Positions 43,291 through 53,336 of a stretch of 64,000 bases of DNA are shown here, one piece after another (within the stretch, counting starts at the first letter, position 1; each line of letters starts with the position of its first letter). This DNA is from Flaveria trinervia (Eukaryota; Streptophyta; Magnoliopsida; Asterales; Asteraceae). The notes under the pieces were generated by a model. The model saw only the letters and a list, made by a program, of their open reading frames with translations. It had not been told where the DNA came from and did no database searches. The translations under genes and the position numbers were made by a program. The stretch covers positions 41,683,701 to 41,747,700 of the forward strand of contig CM046451.1 in the NCBI GenBank assembly GCA_025506515.1, given 5' to 3'.

Positions 43291-45950
43291 TTTTCTCAAA
43301 CACAAGACACAGAATCATTAGTACATAACACATCAAACTTCAGTTCTAAGTGTAATGTTTAAATTCATTCTGATTCATTCGTGAGAATGAATCATGTGCG
43401 ACTGGAGTCAGTCGCTTGTTCTTTTGTGCGACTGAGCTCGTTCGGGTGAATGAGACATGCGACTGAGTTCAATCTGCTGACTGAGTCTGCGATTGGTTCA
43501 GTCGGCCGACTGAACTCATTCGCCTGGTTCATTCGGCCGATTGACCCAATCGCAAGATTCAATCGTGCGATTGGAGTTCATCCGGACGACCAGTCGCTTG
43601 TCCCACTGTTCAGTCGCCTGTGGTTCGAATCTTGACCAATTCAAGTAATTTAACATGGTTTAATGGTCCATTAGACTCGCCATCTTGTCACTAATAACCT
43701 ATTAAACTTAATTTTAACATTTTGCTTAGTTTATGTAGGTTATTAGGGCATTTTTCAGTCCGGTTCTTGTTTCATTCGAATATCACATATTTGGATTCAA
43801 GATCTTCTGATCTCGGTAAGATTTAACTGCAATGTACCTGTATAATCGTCAATCGAGCATCAGAGAATCAAAGCAAGTGTGAACACAAGATCTCTAGAAA
43901 TTTTGGCAGAGTAACGGGAAGAAATGCGATTTGGGTGCGATTGAGAGTGATGAGTACAACGCGATCGACTGAGGCCCTTTAAATATTGAACTGAAGTTCA
44001 ATCGGCCGACTGGCCTCATTCGCTCAGTTCATTCGGACGATTGAGGTTCAGTCGTGCGATTGGCTCAGTCAGTCGGCCGACTGAGTCTCATTCGGTCGAC
44101 TGACTCATTCGTGCCCTTTCATTCGCACCCTCAGTAACCGACTGAGTCTCAGTCGGTCGACTGACTCATTCGCACCCTGTCATTCGGTCGAATGGATCAT
44201 TCTTATACGCCATTCGGGTGAATGACTAAATTTCATGTCCAGTCGTGCGAATGGGATCCATTCGCATAGTTGGTCCATATTCATGGTCCAATCGTGCGAA
44301 TGGGTCACACTTAGTAAATGTTCTGCCATTTTGAACATTTTACTTTTAAGACCCTTTGAACTTTTGAAATAAACATTATGAGTTTTTGATCATCTCAGAC
44401 ATGATCATTTTAACCAATTTAGTCACCTCAGACATGACTCTTTAAACACTTTGTCACCTCAGACGTGACTGCTGTAAACTTGAGAATTCATGTGGTCATC
44501 TCAGACATGAACCTTTTAGTGAGTTAATCCCTTATCTATTTTATGATGTAGTCCGGCAAACAAACAAAACAAAAGACTAAGTGAATAATAATAAAAAGTA
44601 AACTAACGTACCAAAAATAAAGACTTTTTTTTTGCTTTTTGTGAGAGATAAATCCTAAGATAGAAATCTACGGATTTGGTTCCAGAATAGGCAGCTTCAA
44701 CTTAGATTTCCACACCTTGACCAATTCAATTTTGGAATCATACAGGCAAGTCAAATCATTTGGGACTTGTTGTCAAAATATTTTATGCTCTATTCTTGGT
44801 TTTCATCCAGAGTCGGTAGCAACTTTTAGGAAATCATACTGGAACTATTAGATTACCACATTGATTTGAACTTTCAAGAATTGCAGCCACAATAATTGTC
44901 AGTATATTTGTCCTCTTAAATCCATACACAGACTTTTGACACAGACTGGCGATAGTTTAGGTTTAATTATTTCAACTAACATTTGTGGATCCCACACTTA
45001 TATGGTAATCAACATTCCTCAGGAGCTTTTGAGCGGTCTACGGGTATTTTTACAAGAAGAGACTATTCTTAGAGATTTCAAAGAGAAGCCAATCCTCAGG
45101 TCAGTGCCATCGCACAGCAGAGAGGCGGAAAATAGCAATGAATTCTAGAATATCTAGGTTATGCTTATCCTCAGGTCAGTGCCATCGCACAGCAGAGAGG
45201 CACACAACCTATCTCCTTGTTAGAGCAGCTTGATTTTATTTTGCACAAATGCACCAACAACATAAGTCAGTAGCTTGATAGCATTTTTTTTCATTTTTTT
45301 CGTGCTTTGCTCTATTTATGGTCATCCGCACACATTTGTGGCGTTTACAAGCTCATTACCCCTTATTGGAATATTTGTTGGGTTAACCAGTGATAAGATG
45401 GAAGCCCACAGTCAGTTGAACAACTTAGTTTGATCTTGAAATCACCGGTAAGGTCTTCTCATCTATTGTGGTTGAATCTACCGACATATCATTGTGATCT
45501 AGCAACCTCTAGGTCTACTCACTGTGTGTTACCTTCATAGTTACCAGTTTTTCTATCATCTTCCCTTTTGTATTGCTTAGACTACATAGACTTATACTTT
45601 GAATTTTGCATCTTTCTAAATTAAATTTTTATAGTCCCTCTTGATTTGTTCCTGTGTACTATCATATTCCAAAGGGTTTGAATCGGTATCACAGATACGA
45701 TCTACCTTATATCAGCTTTCCACTCCTTCTCTCTCTCTTTTTTTAATAATGTTACTTGCTGACTTATTCTCCCCCTAAAATACTAACATCATAACTGGTA
45801 TATTATTTTAGGATTTTAATAAACAGCAGAGTACCATGAGTTTAAATTTAAAACGGACTAAAGCGAAATAAAATGAAAGAATTACTAAGCTACATCGGAC
45901 TACACATGATCATCATCAGGAATAACATCACTTTGCTTTTTAACGTGTTG
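43291..45950 (-). other. Pol-accessory spacer of Cop6, non-coding, motif-rich
   Basis: About 2.66 kb. Bases 43380-44310 hold the densest CAGTCGNNCGACTG cluster of the window; 44390-44520 hold four gatcatctcagacatgatca-like phrases. The phrase atcctcaggtcagtgccatc with its right context is present twice (45089-45125 and 45167-45203). Bases 45767-45780 hold an internal polypurine-tract-like sequence. I found no ORF that continues into either neighbour. The stretches 44530-45080 and 45210-45760 show nothing I can name. Confidence 0.75.
43380..44310. repeat. Cluster of CAGTCGGCCGACTG/AATCGTGCGATTG motifs (Cop6 spacer)
   Basis: More than thirty half-sites of GTCGNNCGA, TTCGGNCGAATG and ATTCGCANGA are arranged as near-palindromes about 14 bp long and spaced about 10-25 bp. 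Relatives occur in the leader (52135-52380) and both LTRs (39390-39600 and 52870-53095). Confidence 0.9.
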
Positions 45951-46573
45951 ACCTCTAGCAAATATTGAAAACGTGGTTTATCAAAGGCTTTAGTATAGAG
46001 GTCAGCGCGTTGAAAATCAGTGTTAATTTTTACCATATCAATTAAGTTCTTTTCAAAACAATCTCTTATGAAATGGTATTTAATACCGATATGTTTGGTC
46101 TTTGGATGTTGGACCGGATTTAGTAGTACTGAAATGCAGCAGAGTTATCAACAAAAATAGGAGTAGAAGAAAACTTTAAACCGTAATCCCGCATTTGCTG
46201 TTGAATCCAGATGATTTGTGAACAGCAACTTGCAGCAGCAACGTATTTGCTTCACAGGTTGACATGCAACCGATGTTTGCTTCTTACACTGCCAGGTAAC
46301 TAATCTTCTCCCAAAGAATTGACACCCTGCTGATGTAGACTTGTAATTCATCTTACAGCCCCCGTAATCCGAGTCACTATACGCCGTGAGCTCAAAGTCA
46401 TCATCTTGAGGATACCACAACCAAAGTGTGGGTGTACCCTTCAGATAACGAAATATCCTTTTGACCCCGATCAGATGGTTGACCTTAGGCTTAGCCTGAT
46501 ATCTAGAACATAAACATGTAGCATACATGATATCAGGTCTTGAGGCAGTGAGATACATGAGGGATCCAATCAT
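45951..46573 (-). pseudogene. Cop6 pol: RNase H
   Basis: Reads MIGSLMYLTASRPDIMYATC, CSRYQAKPKVNHLIGVKRIF, RYLKGTPTLWLWYPQDDDFE, YSDSDYGGCKMNYKSTSAGC, FFGRRLVTWQCKKQTSVACQ; then a shift near 46250 and broken remains of the last third (VDNSAAF, LIDMVKI-like) to about 45960. The domain start and first Asp are intact. Confidence 0.9.
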
Positions 46574-46639
46574 TCCTCGTACATTGTGGCATCTACAAGA
46601 TCTCCATTTTCATCAGGTGATATGTGATTCATAGCAAGT

Positions 46640-47493
46640 GTGAGATTCGAAGCATTCCCATGTCAAAACGACTGAGAATGTCTCCTACATACTTGGTCTG
46701 ATGTAGAAATATCCCATTTGGAGTCTGATCCACCTGTAACCCGAGAAAGAACTTCATCTCCCCCTAGCACTCATCTCAAATTCTTTCTTCATAACTGCTT
46801 CAAATTCTTTGCATAACTCTTCGTTCTTTGAACCGAAGATTATGTCATCGACATAGATCTGTACGAGCAGTAGGTCGCCATTTTTTTTCTTTGATGAACA
46901 GTGTGCAGTCAATGACTCCCCTGCGAAGCCGTGTTTCTCAAAGAGAGAGTCGAGAGTTTCTCATACCAAGCTCGTGGAGCTTGATGAAGCCCGTCTAAAG
47001 CCTTGTCGAGTTTGTAAACTCTATCCCAATGATAAGGATCTTCAAATCCCTCGGGTTGACTGACATAGACTGTTTCTTTGATTTCCCCATGAAAGAATGC
47101 ACTCTTCACATCTAATTGGTAGACTTTAATCTTCATGTACGATGCATAGGCAAGGAAGATGCGAATGGCTTCCATCCGTGCCACGGGTGCAAACACTTCA
47201 TTGTAGTCAATTCCCTCGACTTGGCGAAATCCTTGAACCACCAATCGAGCCTTGTTCCTGATAATGACTCCTTGGTCATCTTTCTTGCATTTTAAAAACC
47301 ATTTGGTGCCAATGACCTTAGCACCTTTAGGTCTATCAACCAGGGTCCATACACCTAACTTCTTGAACTGAAGAAGTTCTTCTTGCATGGCACTCACCCA
47401 CGCCTCATCATTTAGTGCATCACTGACGTATTTTGGCTCAAACTGTGAGACAAAACACCGATAAGCACCATCATGAATATATCCCTTTTCCAT
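46640..47493 (-). pseudogene. Cop6 pol: reverse transcriptase
   Basis: Open frame 47493-46909: WVSAMQEELLQFKKLGVWTL, KVIGTKWFLKCKKDDQGVII, RLVVQGFRQVEGIDYNEVFA, VARMEAIRIFLAYASYMKIK, VYQLDVKSAFFHGEIKETVY and GLHQAPRAWYEKLSTL. After a shift near 46890 the catalytic box reads QIYVDDIIFG (46836-46865), followed by MKFFLGLQVDQTPNGIFLHQ. The catalytic Asp pair is intact. Several stops follow to 46640. Confidence 0.92.
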
Positions 47494-47587
47494 AACTGAG
47501 GCGTAACCAGCTGAGTATAGCTGATTTCAGGTTTGCTCCTGATCTGACATCCCCAATGACATTGTTTAGGGGATGATAGACGTTTAG

Positions 47588-48816
47588 TCATGATCCTAGA
47601 GTAGTAGGAACAGCTACCTCAGAGCCAAGATTATGAACATTTGGTTCTGCAGCTGAGGTAGTTGGAGTTTGAGGCTCCGAAGTCGAAGGTACATCACTGG
47701 TAGATGCTTGTGGACTTTCAGGAACTAGAACCTGTTCCTCCTGACTGTTCTGGTCATCTTCTTCAGCTTCATCTTCAGAGGAGGAGTCACTGTCGTCGAC
47801 TACTCCCCCTGACTGAGTAGATGATCCTCCCAGTGAGCTTGATGCTGGTGTATTCAAGATATCATACATCATCCGTGTAGCTAACTCGTCATTCGAGGGA
47901 GAGAGAGAGATGTTGAAGGACTTGAAGAATCCATCATAGTCGAAGAAATAGGCGGGTCCTTTGCTAGTAGGTGGTGTGGTATATCGCTGAACGTCAACAT
48001 TACACCACACTTCTACTAGACCCGTTGAGTTGTTGTAAACCCTCTTGTTCGGAATGTTGTATCCTAGAAAGATTCCTTCATCTGCCTTCTCGCTGAATTT
48101 ACCTTCTTGTGTTTTCTTCAGAAGTGTGCACGGTGCACCAAATGGTTCGAGATACTCCAGATTCGGTTGCGTCTTTGTAGTAGCTCGTAACATGTCTTGT
48201 GTGACGCTTGACAATCAGAACTCGATTCAGTGTATAACATGCATTAGCAACTGCCTCATTCCAAAATTGGATAGGCAGTTTCGAGTCTGCCAGCATAGTC
48301 CGTGCTGTCTCAATCAAGCTTCTGTTCTTTCGCTCAGCAACACATTTCATCTGAGGCGTGTAGGCAGAAGTGAATTGATGTACAATACCCTTTTCCTTAC
48401 AGTAAGCCTCCATCCACTGTTCTTGAATTCCGTCCCGTTGTCTGAGCGTACTTGTCTAACCTTTAGCTTGTAGAGAGATTCCAGTATGGTTACTAACTCC
48501 TTGAAGGACTCAAATGTTTCTGATTTGGACTTCAGAAACATTACCCACGAGAACCTTGAGTAGTCATCAGTAACCACTAAACAGTACAAGTCGCCTCCTA
48601 TGCTCTTTGTACTGACTGGACCAAACAGATCCTATGAAGAAGTTCAAGAGGAAGTTCTATTGAATGAATTTTCTTTTCCTTATGAGACTTCTTCGTCTGT
48701 TTTCCTTTCTTGCAAGCTACACAAAAATCAGGAAGCTGGAAGTTCTTGACATTAACTCCTCTCACCAGATCCTTCTGAATCAAGTGATTCATCTTCCTTT
48801 GACTAATATGTCCCAT
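47588..48816 (-). pseudogene. Cop6 pol: integrase
   Basis: The pre-integrase part MGHISQRKMNHLIQKDLVRG with CVACKKGKQTK (48816-48700) is followed by the core YCLVVTDDYSRFSWVMFLKS (48585), RSDNGTEFKN (about 48440) and, after a shift, YCKEKGIVHQFTSAYTPQ and AERKNRSLIETARTMLADSK (48413-48270). All three acidic residues can be read. The usual phrase after TPQ is changed (MKCV). The C-terminal part 48214-47588 has EPFGAPCTLLKKT, DEGIFLGYNIPNKRVYNN and an acidic Ser-rich linker. Confidence 0.92.
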
Positions 48817-49180
48817 TCTCCTATGCCAGAGATGGAATCCTTCTCAGTAGCTTTAGATAGAAAACACTAAACCTCATGATCCGTGTAGCAGCTGTTGACA
48901 GATCCAAAACATAAAGGTCATTATATCTTGAAGCAGTCATCAAAACTTGGTCTTCTGGATCACGTAATCTTTCTTGAGCACGTAACACTTCTTGTTGTCG
49001 AAGATGACTTTAAATCCCTTATCGCAGATTTGGGAAATAAAAGTAGTTATTTTGAAGTTGTTGAACGTAGCTCATCTTATCAAACTTAACTTTCTGATTT
49101 CCCACTTCTCCCTGAGCTGTGATATATCATCCCTTGTTTCCAGCAAACGAAACATGCCCTCCTTTTATTTGCTTGACGTT

Positions 49181-49290
49181 AGATAAAAGAGCCCTGTTTC
49201 CTGTCATGTGCCTGGATGCTCCGCTGTCTATAATCCACGTGTTAGTTTCAGCACTGTAGCGAACACCTGCACCATAATGTAAAGGATTAG
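49181..49290 (-). pseudogene. Cop6 pol: protease active site region
   Basis: Reads RYSAETNTWIIDSGASRHMT and GNRALLSNV, the canonical copia protease motif (DSGAS) at 49190-49280. The downstream 48860-49180 continues as a broken pre-integrase stretch, with a stop near 49120. Confidence 0.88.
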
Positions 49291-49584
49291 TTTAGGTTAG
49301 GAACCCAAGCCTTTACTGGCTTGGGTTTCCCAGAGGCATCACACATCATAAATTCAACCCATTGACCCTTAGAGGGTGAGGGTAGCCCAGGTTCCTTCTT
49401 GTCATTATCATCAGACATAGAGGTTGACTTCTTTTTCCATAAGTCAGATTTGTGCAATGCTTGTTTGTGATAGACAGTCGACTGGCTAACAGGTTGAACT
49501 TTATGTGCACTAGTTCTTCTAGGTGGAGTTAAAGAACTCCTCTTAGAAGACCTAGGTTTTGGGTCCTAAAGTTCAATCTTTTTC

Positions 49585-52098
49585 CTAGGTGTCTGATAAG
49601 AAAGCAATAGGAAGCAATGTGTCCACATTCTCCACAGTTGTAGCATGACCTGCTATCAACTTTATGATTAAACTTTCTTTGTGAGACGTGTGTGACACTC
49701 TAGTAACATCACTTACTTTAGGTTTTGACTCTGGTTCTTTTGATGTTTTTCCTTGTTTAACAGAGTTAACTATTTTAACATGTTTAATATCTTTTTCCTT
49801 TTGGTTAACTGGTTTTTGACTATTTGAAGTCCTGTTAGGTTCTGATTTGACTCTGTTTGACCCTGACTTTAAGTTAAACTTTTCAAACTCTTTTTCCAGA
49901 TTAGCACAAGGCAATTTACCCTTAGCCTTTGACGTGGCCTCCTTTTGTTTGTTTCCAGAGTCAATGGTTGGCATGAGGAATCTGGATCACTAACAAGAGG
50001 AGTAGACACCACATGATCCTTGATGGGATTGTTATTTACAGGTCTACTCTTAGTGTTCATCAAGGTCTCAGATGGTGGTGGAACCACTTGTAACCCAAAC
50101 CCTCCCCATTGTTTCTTTCTCTCACTAAGTGTTGGACTATGTGGATGAACTTGTCCAACTGTGTAGTTTCTATTTTAATGAGTTTACTTCTACTTCTATA
50201 ACTACCTTTTGCTTCTTAGTGTCTTCTAGGGAGTTTAGATAGTACCTAATGTCATTAGCTTGGTTAAATGCAACTACTTCGGTTTCCCTAAGATGTTTAG
50301 TCAAAAGGTCTATCTTTTCTTTGTAACTATGCTCATTTTGTTTTAATACTCGATTCGCCTCAGTGCACAGTTGTAAATCTTTTACCAAGTTATCATTATG
50401 ATCTAATAACCTAGAAAATTTCTCCTCTATGCTATTTCTAAATGTATTACAATCAGAACAAGCATGATTATTAAACTTTTGGTCAGTGGTACTTACCTGA
50501 GTTGGTTCAGAAGCATTAGCCATCAACGCAGCATCAGATGTCTCTGGTTCTGGTGATTCTGACTTTTCTGTCTTTGCTCTGGTAGTCTCCTCTTTAGGCT
50601 TGTAGCTGACCTCAGAGGCAGTTGTCTCTTCAATATTAGACATCGCTATATCAACTGCTAGATCTCCTTCACTTGCAGAATCATAATCAAAGTCTTCTAC
50701 ACTTGCAATGTTTGATTCCCCTGGAGAGACAAACCTAAAGCTCTAGTCCTATCCTTCATCGTCATGACCAGTCAAGGCTTTTGGATCCTTGCTTGATGAA
50801 GTAGAACTAGTAGCTTGCTTGTCTTGACGAGTGAAGGACGAGAATGGGTTCCCGTTTCCCGTCTTCTTTTGCTTAACACATTCTCTCTTGAAGTGCCCCT
50901 TCTCCCCACAGTTAAAGCAGGTCACTTTGCTCTTGTCAAAGCCAAATGTGGTATCCTTAGTAGCTACCAAGTTCTATCCGGTCTTTTTCACAAACTTCTT
51001 CGCTCTCCGGACAGCACTAGCTAAGGCCCACATTATGTCCATTCTCTCAAGCTCCATTTCGTCCATCTGCTCGTAGTCCTCGTCTACCAGATGACAGTTT
51101 CCAATCTTCCCAGCAACAAGTCCATCATAAGAATGAACCACTGCAGCCAAAAGATCCATGTGTTCTCGAGCTACTTCTACCGTCACATTACCGAGGTTCT
51201 CGGTATTTAGTCTAGTAGCTTTTGTTTCAGATCCGATATGATGGGTACAAAAAGACCCCGACGTGTCTGATCCTGAAGGAGAAGCATGTGAAGGACCCGA
51301 TGAGCTAGACACAAATGCAGTCTGGAGAGGTGCTCTAGATGTCTTAGCTTGAGGTGTGGCATTGTACAAAGCTGGATTCTGAGAATACGAAGACTTCTGA
51401 GCTCTGTACTTCTTCCTAAGTGCTTCTTCTCATAGCTTTAGAATGAAGTCATTTATATCCAGCTTTGCCAGCATTCCATTCTATCTCAGGTTAGACACGA
51501 ATGAAGCCCACTTTTCCGGCAATCCGTCTGCAAAGTTAGCAACTTTCTCTTCCATGGTAGTAGCCACCCCATGTGTATGCAGTTCACTCATCAGATGGTA
51601 GAATCTATCTATAACATCGTCCAAACTCTCGTTTCCCATCGATGAGAAGTTATCGAATTCCTTCTTTAACTCCTTAGCCTTGATTGCCTTCAACGAAGCA
51701 TTCCCGCCGTACCTCTTTTCCAGCTCATCCCATAGTTTCTTGGACTGCTTATTCTCTGAGTACTGGTGAAAAATGTCTTTAGGGATAGACTATGTAATCA
51801 ATGCATAAACCCTCTTCTCTGCATTATATTTAACTTTCTGCACGTCTGTCATCCCTCCTAAGGTTAGCTTTACTCCATCGGCTCCCACCGGCGTACTATA
51901 CCCAATCTCGATAGCTTCCCACAGATTCGGATCCACTCCATTGAGGTAGATCTCAAAACGTTGTTTCCAGTGGGGAAACTCATCTAATGTTAAAAGCTTT
52001 GGTCGTTTATTATGATTACCCACCTCACTCTCAAGTAACAGCAGGTTCTGGATCCTAGAGTCCTTCCCAGCAGTAAAGGATGATATTTGATCTTCCAT
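49585..52098 (-). pseudogene. Cop6 gag and gag-pol linker
   Basis: ATG at 52098 (MEDQISSF). One frame runs from 52098 to 50170 and is interrupted only by in-frame stops at about 51787, 51478, 51433, 50971, 50746 and 50740. It reads FPHWKQRFEIYLNGVDPNLW, FDNFSSMGNESLDDVIDRFY, FADGLPEKWASFVSNLR, a Ser-rich part, VTCFNCGEKGHFKREC (knuckle at 50877-50921), and a coiled coil (50400-50180). Most stops are TAG at positions where the context suggests CAG. After a shift near 50160 the basic linker and second knuckle follow. Confidence 0.9.
49607..49648 (-). other. Second CCHC zinc knuckle of Cop6
   Basis: CYNCGECGHIASYC, a CX2CX4HX4C knuckle about 350 bases upstream of the protease and well separated from the gag knuckle at 50877-50921. 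A basic Lys/Ser-rich stretch (49974-49690) lies before it, in a neighbouring frame. Confidence 0.85.
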
Positions 52099-52134
52099 GG
52101 CGAATAACTTTAAGTCAACTTACACAAACTGTCA

Positions 52135-52380
52135 ACTGGTGTGACTGAAGGATGCGATTGTGCTATCCGTGCGAATGAACTATGCGAATGGTTCAATCGT
52201 GCGGCTGAACTAAGCGATTGGTTCAGTCGTGCGAATGAAGCTGATGCGTATGAACACTGCGAACGAAGGGTTCAATCGTACGAATGGCGATGCGACTATG
52301 TCCAATCGTGCGTCTGAGCAATGCAAATGAGGTCCAGTCAGGCGAATGGCTCACTCGTGTGACTCAAGCTGTTGTTTTGC
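52135..52380. repeat. Motif cluster in the Cop6 leader
   Basis: About fifteen copies of GTGCGAATG, CAATCGTGCGNCTGA and GCGAATGGTTCA lie between the primer-binding site and the gag ATG. They belong to the same family as the LTR and spacer clusters. Confidence 0.85.
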
Positions 52381-52579
52381 GAAAATTTCTAGGTTAAACG
52401 TGTTTTAGACGTAAAAATTCGAACTTTCGCAAGGTCTAATCGCCTAAGTCCGTAGAAACCAAACTTTGATGAGCAGGGAACGTCCAAGATCACTTCTGAC
52501 ACAAAAGATTGAGTTTTTTAGTGCAAAAACACAAGCTCTTTATCAATCTTGATTGAATCACACGTAAGCAAGAGCCAAA

Positions 52580-52591
52580 GTTCTGATACCA
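52580..52591 (-). other. Primer-binding site of Cop6
   Basis: Minus strand TGGTATCAGAAC, two bases after the 5' LTR end; initiator tRNA-Met type. Confidence 0.92.
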
Positions 52592-52593
52592 CT

Positions 52594-53319
52594 TGTTAGG
52601 ACCTGATATTTGAACGAAATACCTAGTGATTAGCGTGTAAACCAGATCAAATAGTGCGGAATCCTATTTGATTGGCGATCCAATCAGTGAGAACACACAA
52701 AGAATCAATAAGAATTGAACTAACGTTAGAAATCGATTGGAAATCGATCTAATGTGTTCTATGAACTTGGAGAACGAATTGGGAGGCTTCTGGACGGCTA
52801 GGGTACGTTTGGAATTGTAGTGAATGAATGCTCTGTGTTTTTCACGAATTAGATTGTATTTATAGGTTAGTATTTTTCATTCGGGCGACTGGACCATAAG
52901 CATGGTTCAGTCGTGCGATTGAACCATGCGGTTGATCCATCCGCACGACTGAGTGTTCAGTCGTGCGACTGAGTCAATCTTATGTGTCAATCATACGACT
53001 GATCCAGTCTCCTGTTTCAGTCATGCGACTGAGTCAATTGTATGAAGTTATTCATGCGTGTGGTCCATTCGTATGGGCCATTCACATGAGAACTTCATTA
53101 TGTTAAGTTTGAATGTATTAAAATAAACATTATGTGTAACCATTCACACAACTACTATCCTAATTAACCAATTCAATATCTACTCATTAATGAAATATTA
53201 GTCATTACAAATCACAAACAATCAATATCATTTCATTAATCAGATCAAATTACATCACAATCAGATAAACAAGATCTATTACATTCATATCATGATCTAG
53301 GGACATACATGTATCAACA
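52594..53319 (-). repeat. 5' LTR of Cop6 (726 bp)
   Basis: On the plus strand TGTTAGGACCTG to GTATCAACA. Motif cluster at 52870-53095; minus-strand TATAAATA at 52857-52864. The target duplicate ATTTC follows at 53320. Confidence 0.95.
52857..52864 (-). promoter_or_regulatory. TATA box in the Cop6 5' LTR
   Basis: TATAAATA on the minus strand, just downstream of the motif cluster in element sense. This is the promoter copy expected to drive the genomic RNA. Confidence 0.6.
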
Positions 53320-53336
53320 ATTTCTAGACTTGATCC

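Larger units (their letters stand above)
39106..53319 (-). mobile_element. Cop6: complete Ty1/copia element with accessory ORF, 14.2 kb
   Basis: Both LTRs (5' at 52594-53319, 3' at 39106-39834), the primer-binding site, gag, pol, spacer, two-exon accessory ORF and polypurine tract are present on the minus strand. The flanks ATTTC at 39101-39105 and 53320-53324 form an exact 5-bp target duplication. The host is the accessory ORF region of Cop5. Cop6 and Cop2 belong to one family (same LTR ends, motif cluster and accessory protein) but lie in opposite orientation. Many nonsense changes are C-to-T, as in an old methylated copy. It is one of the longest copia plans because of the 2.6-kb spacer and 3.4-kb accessory gene. 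Confidence 0.96.
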
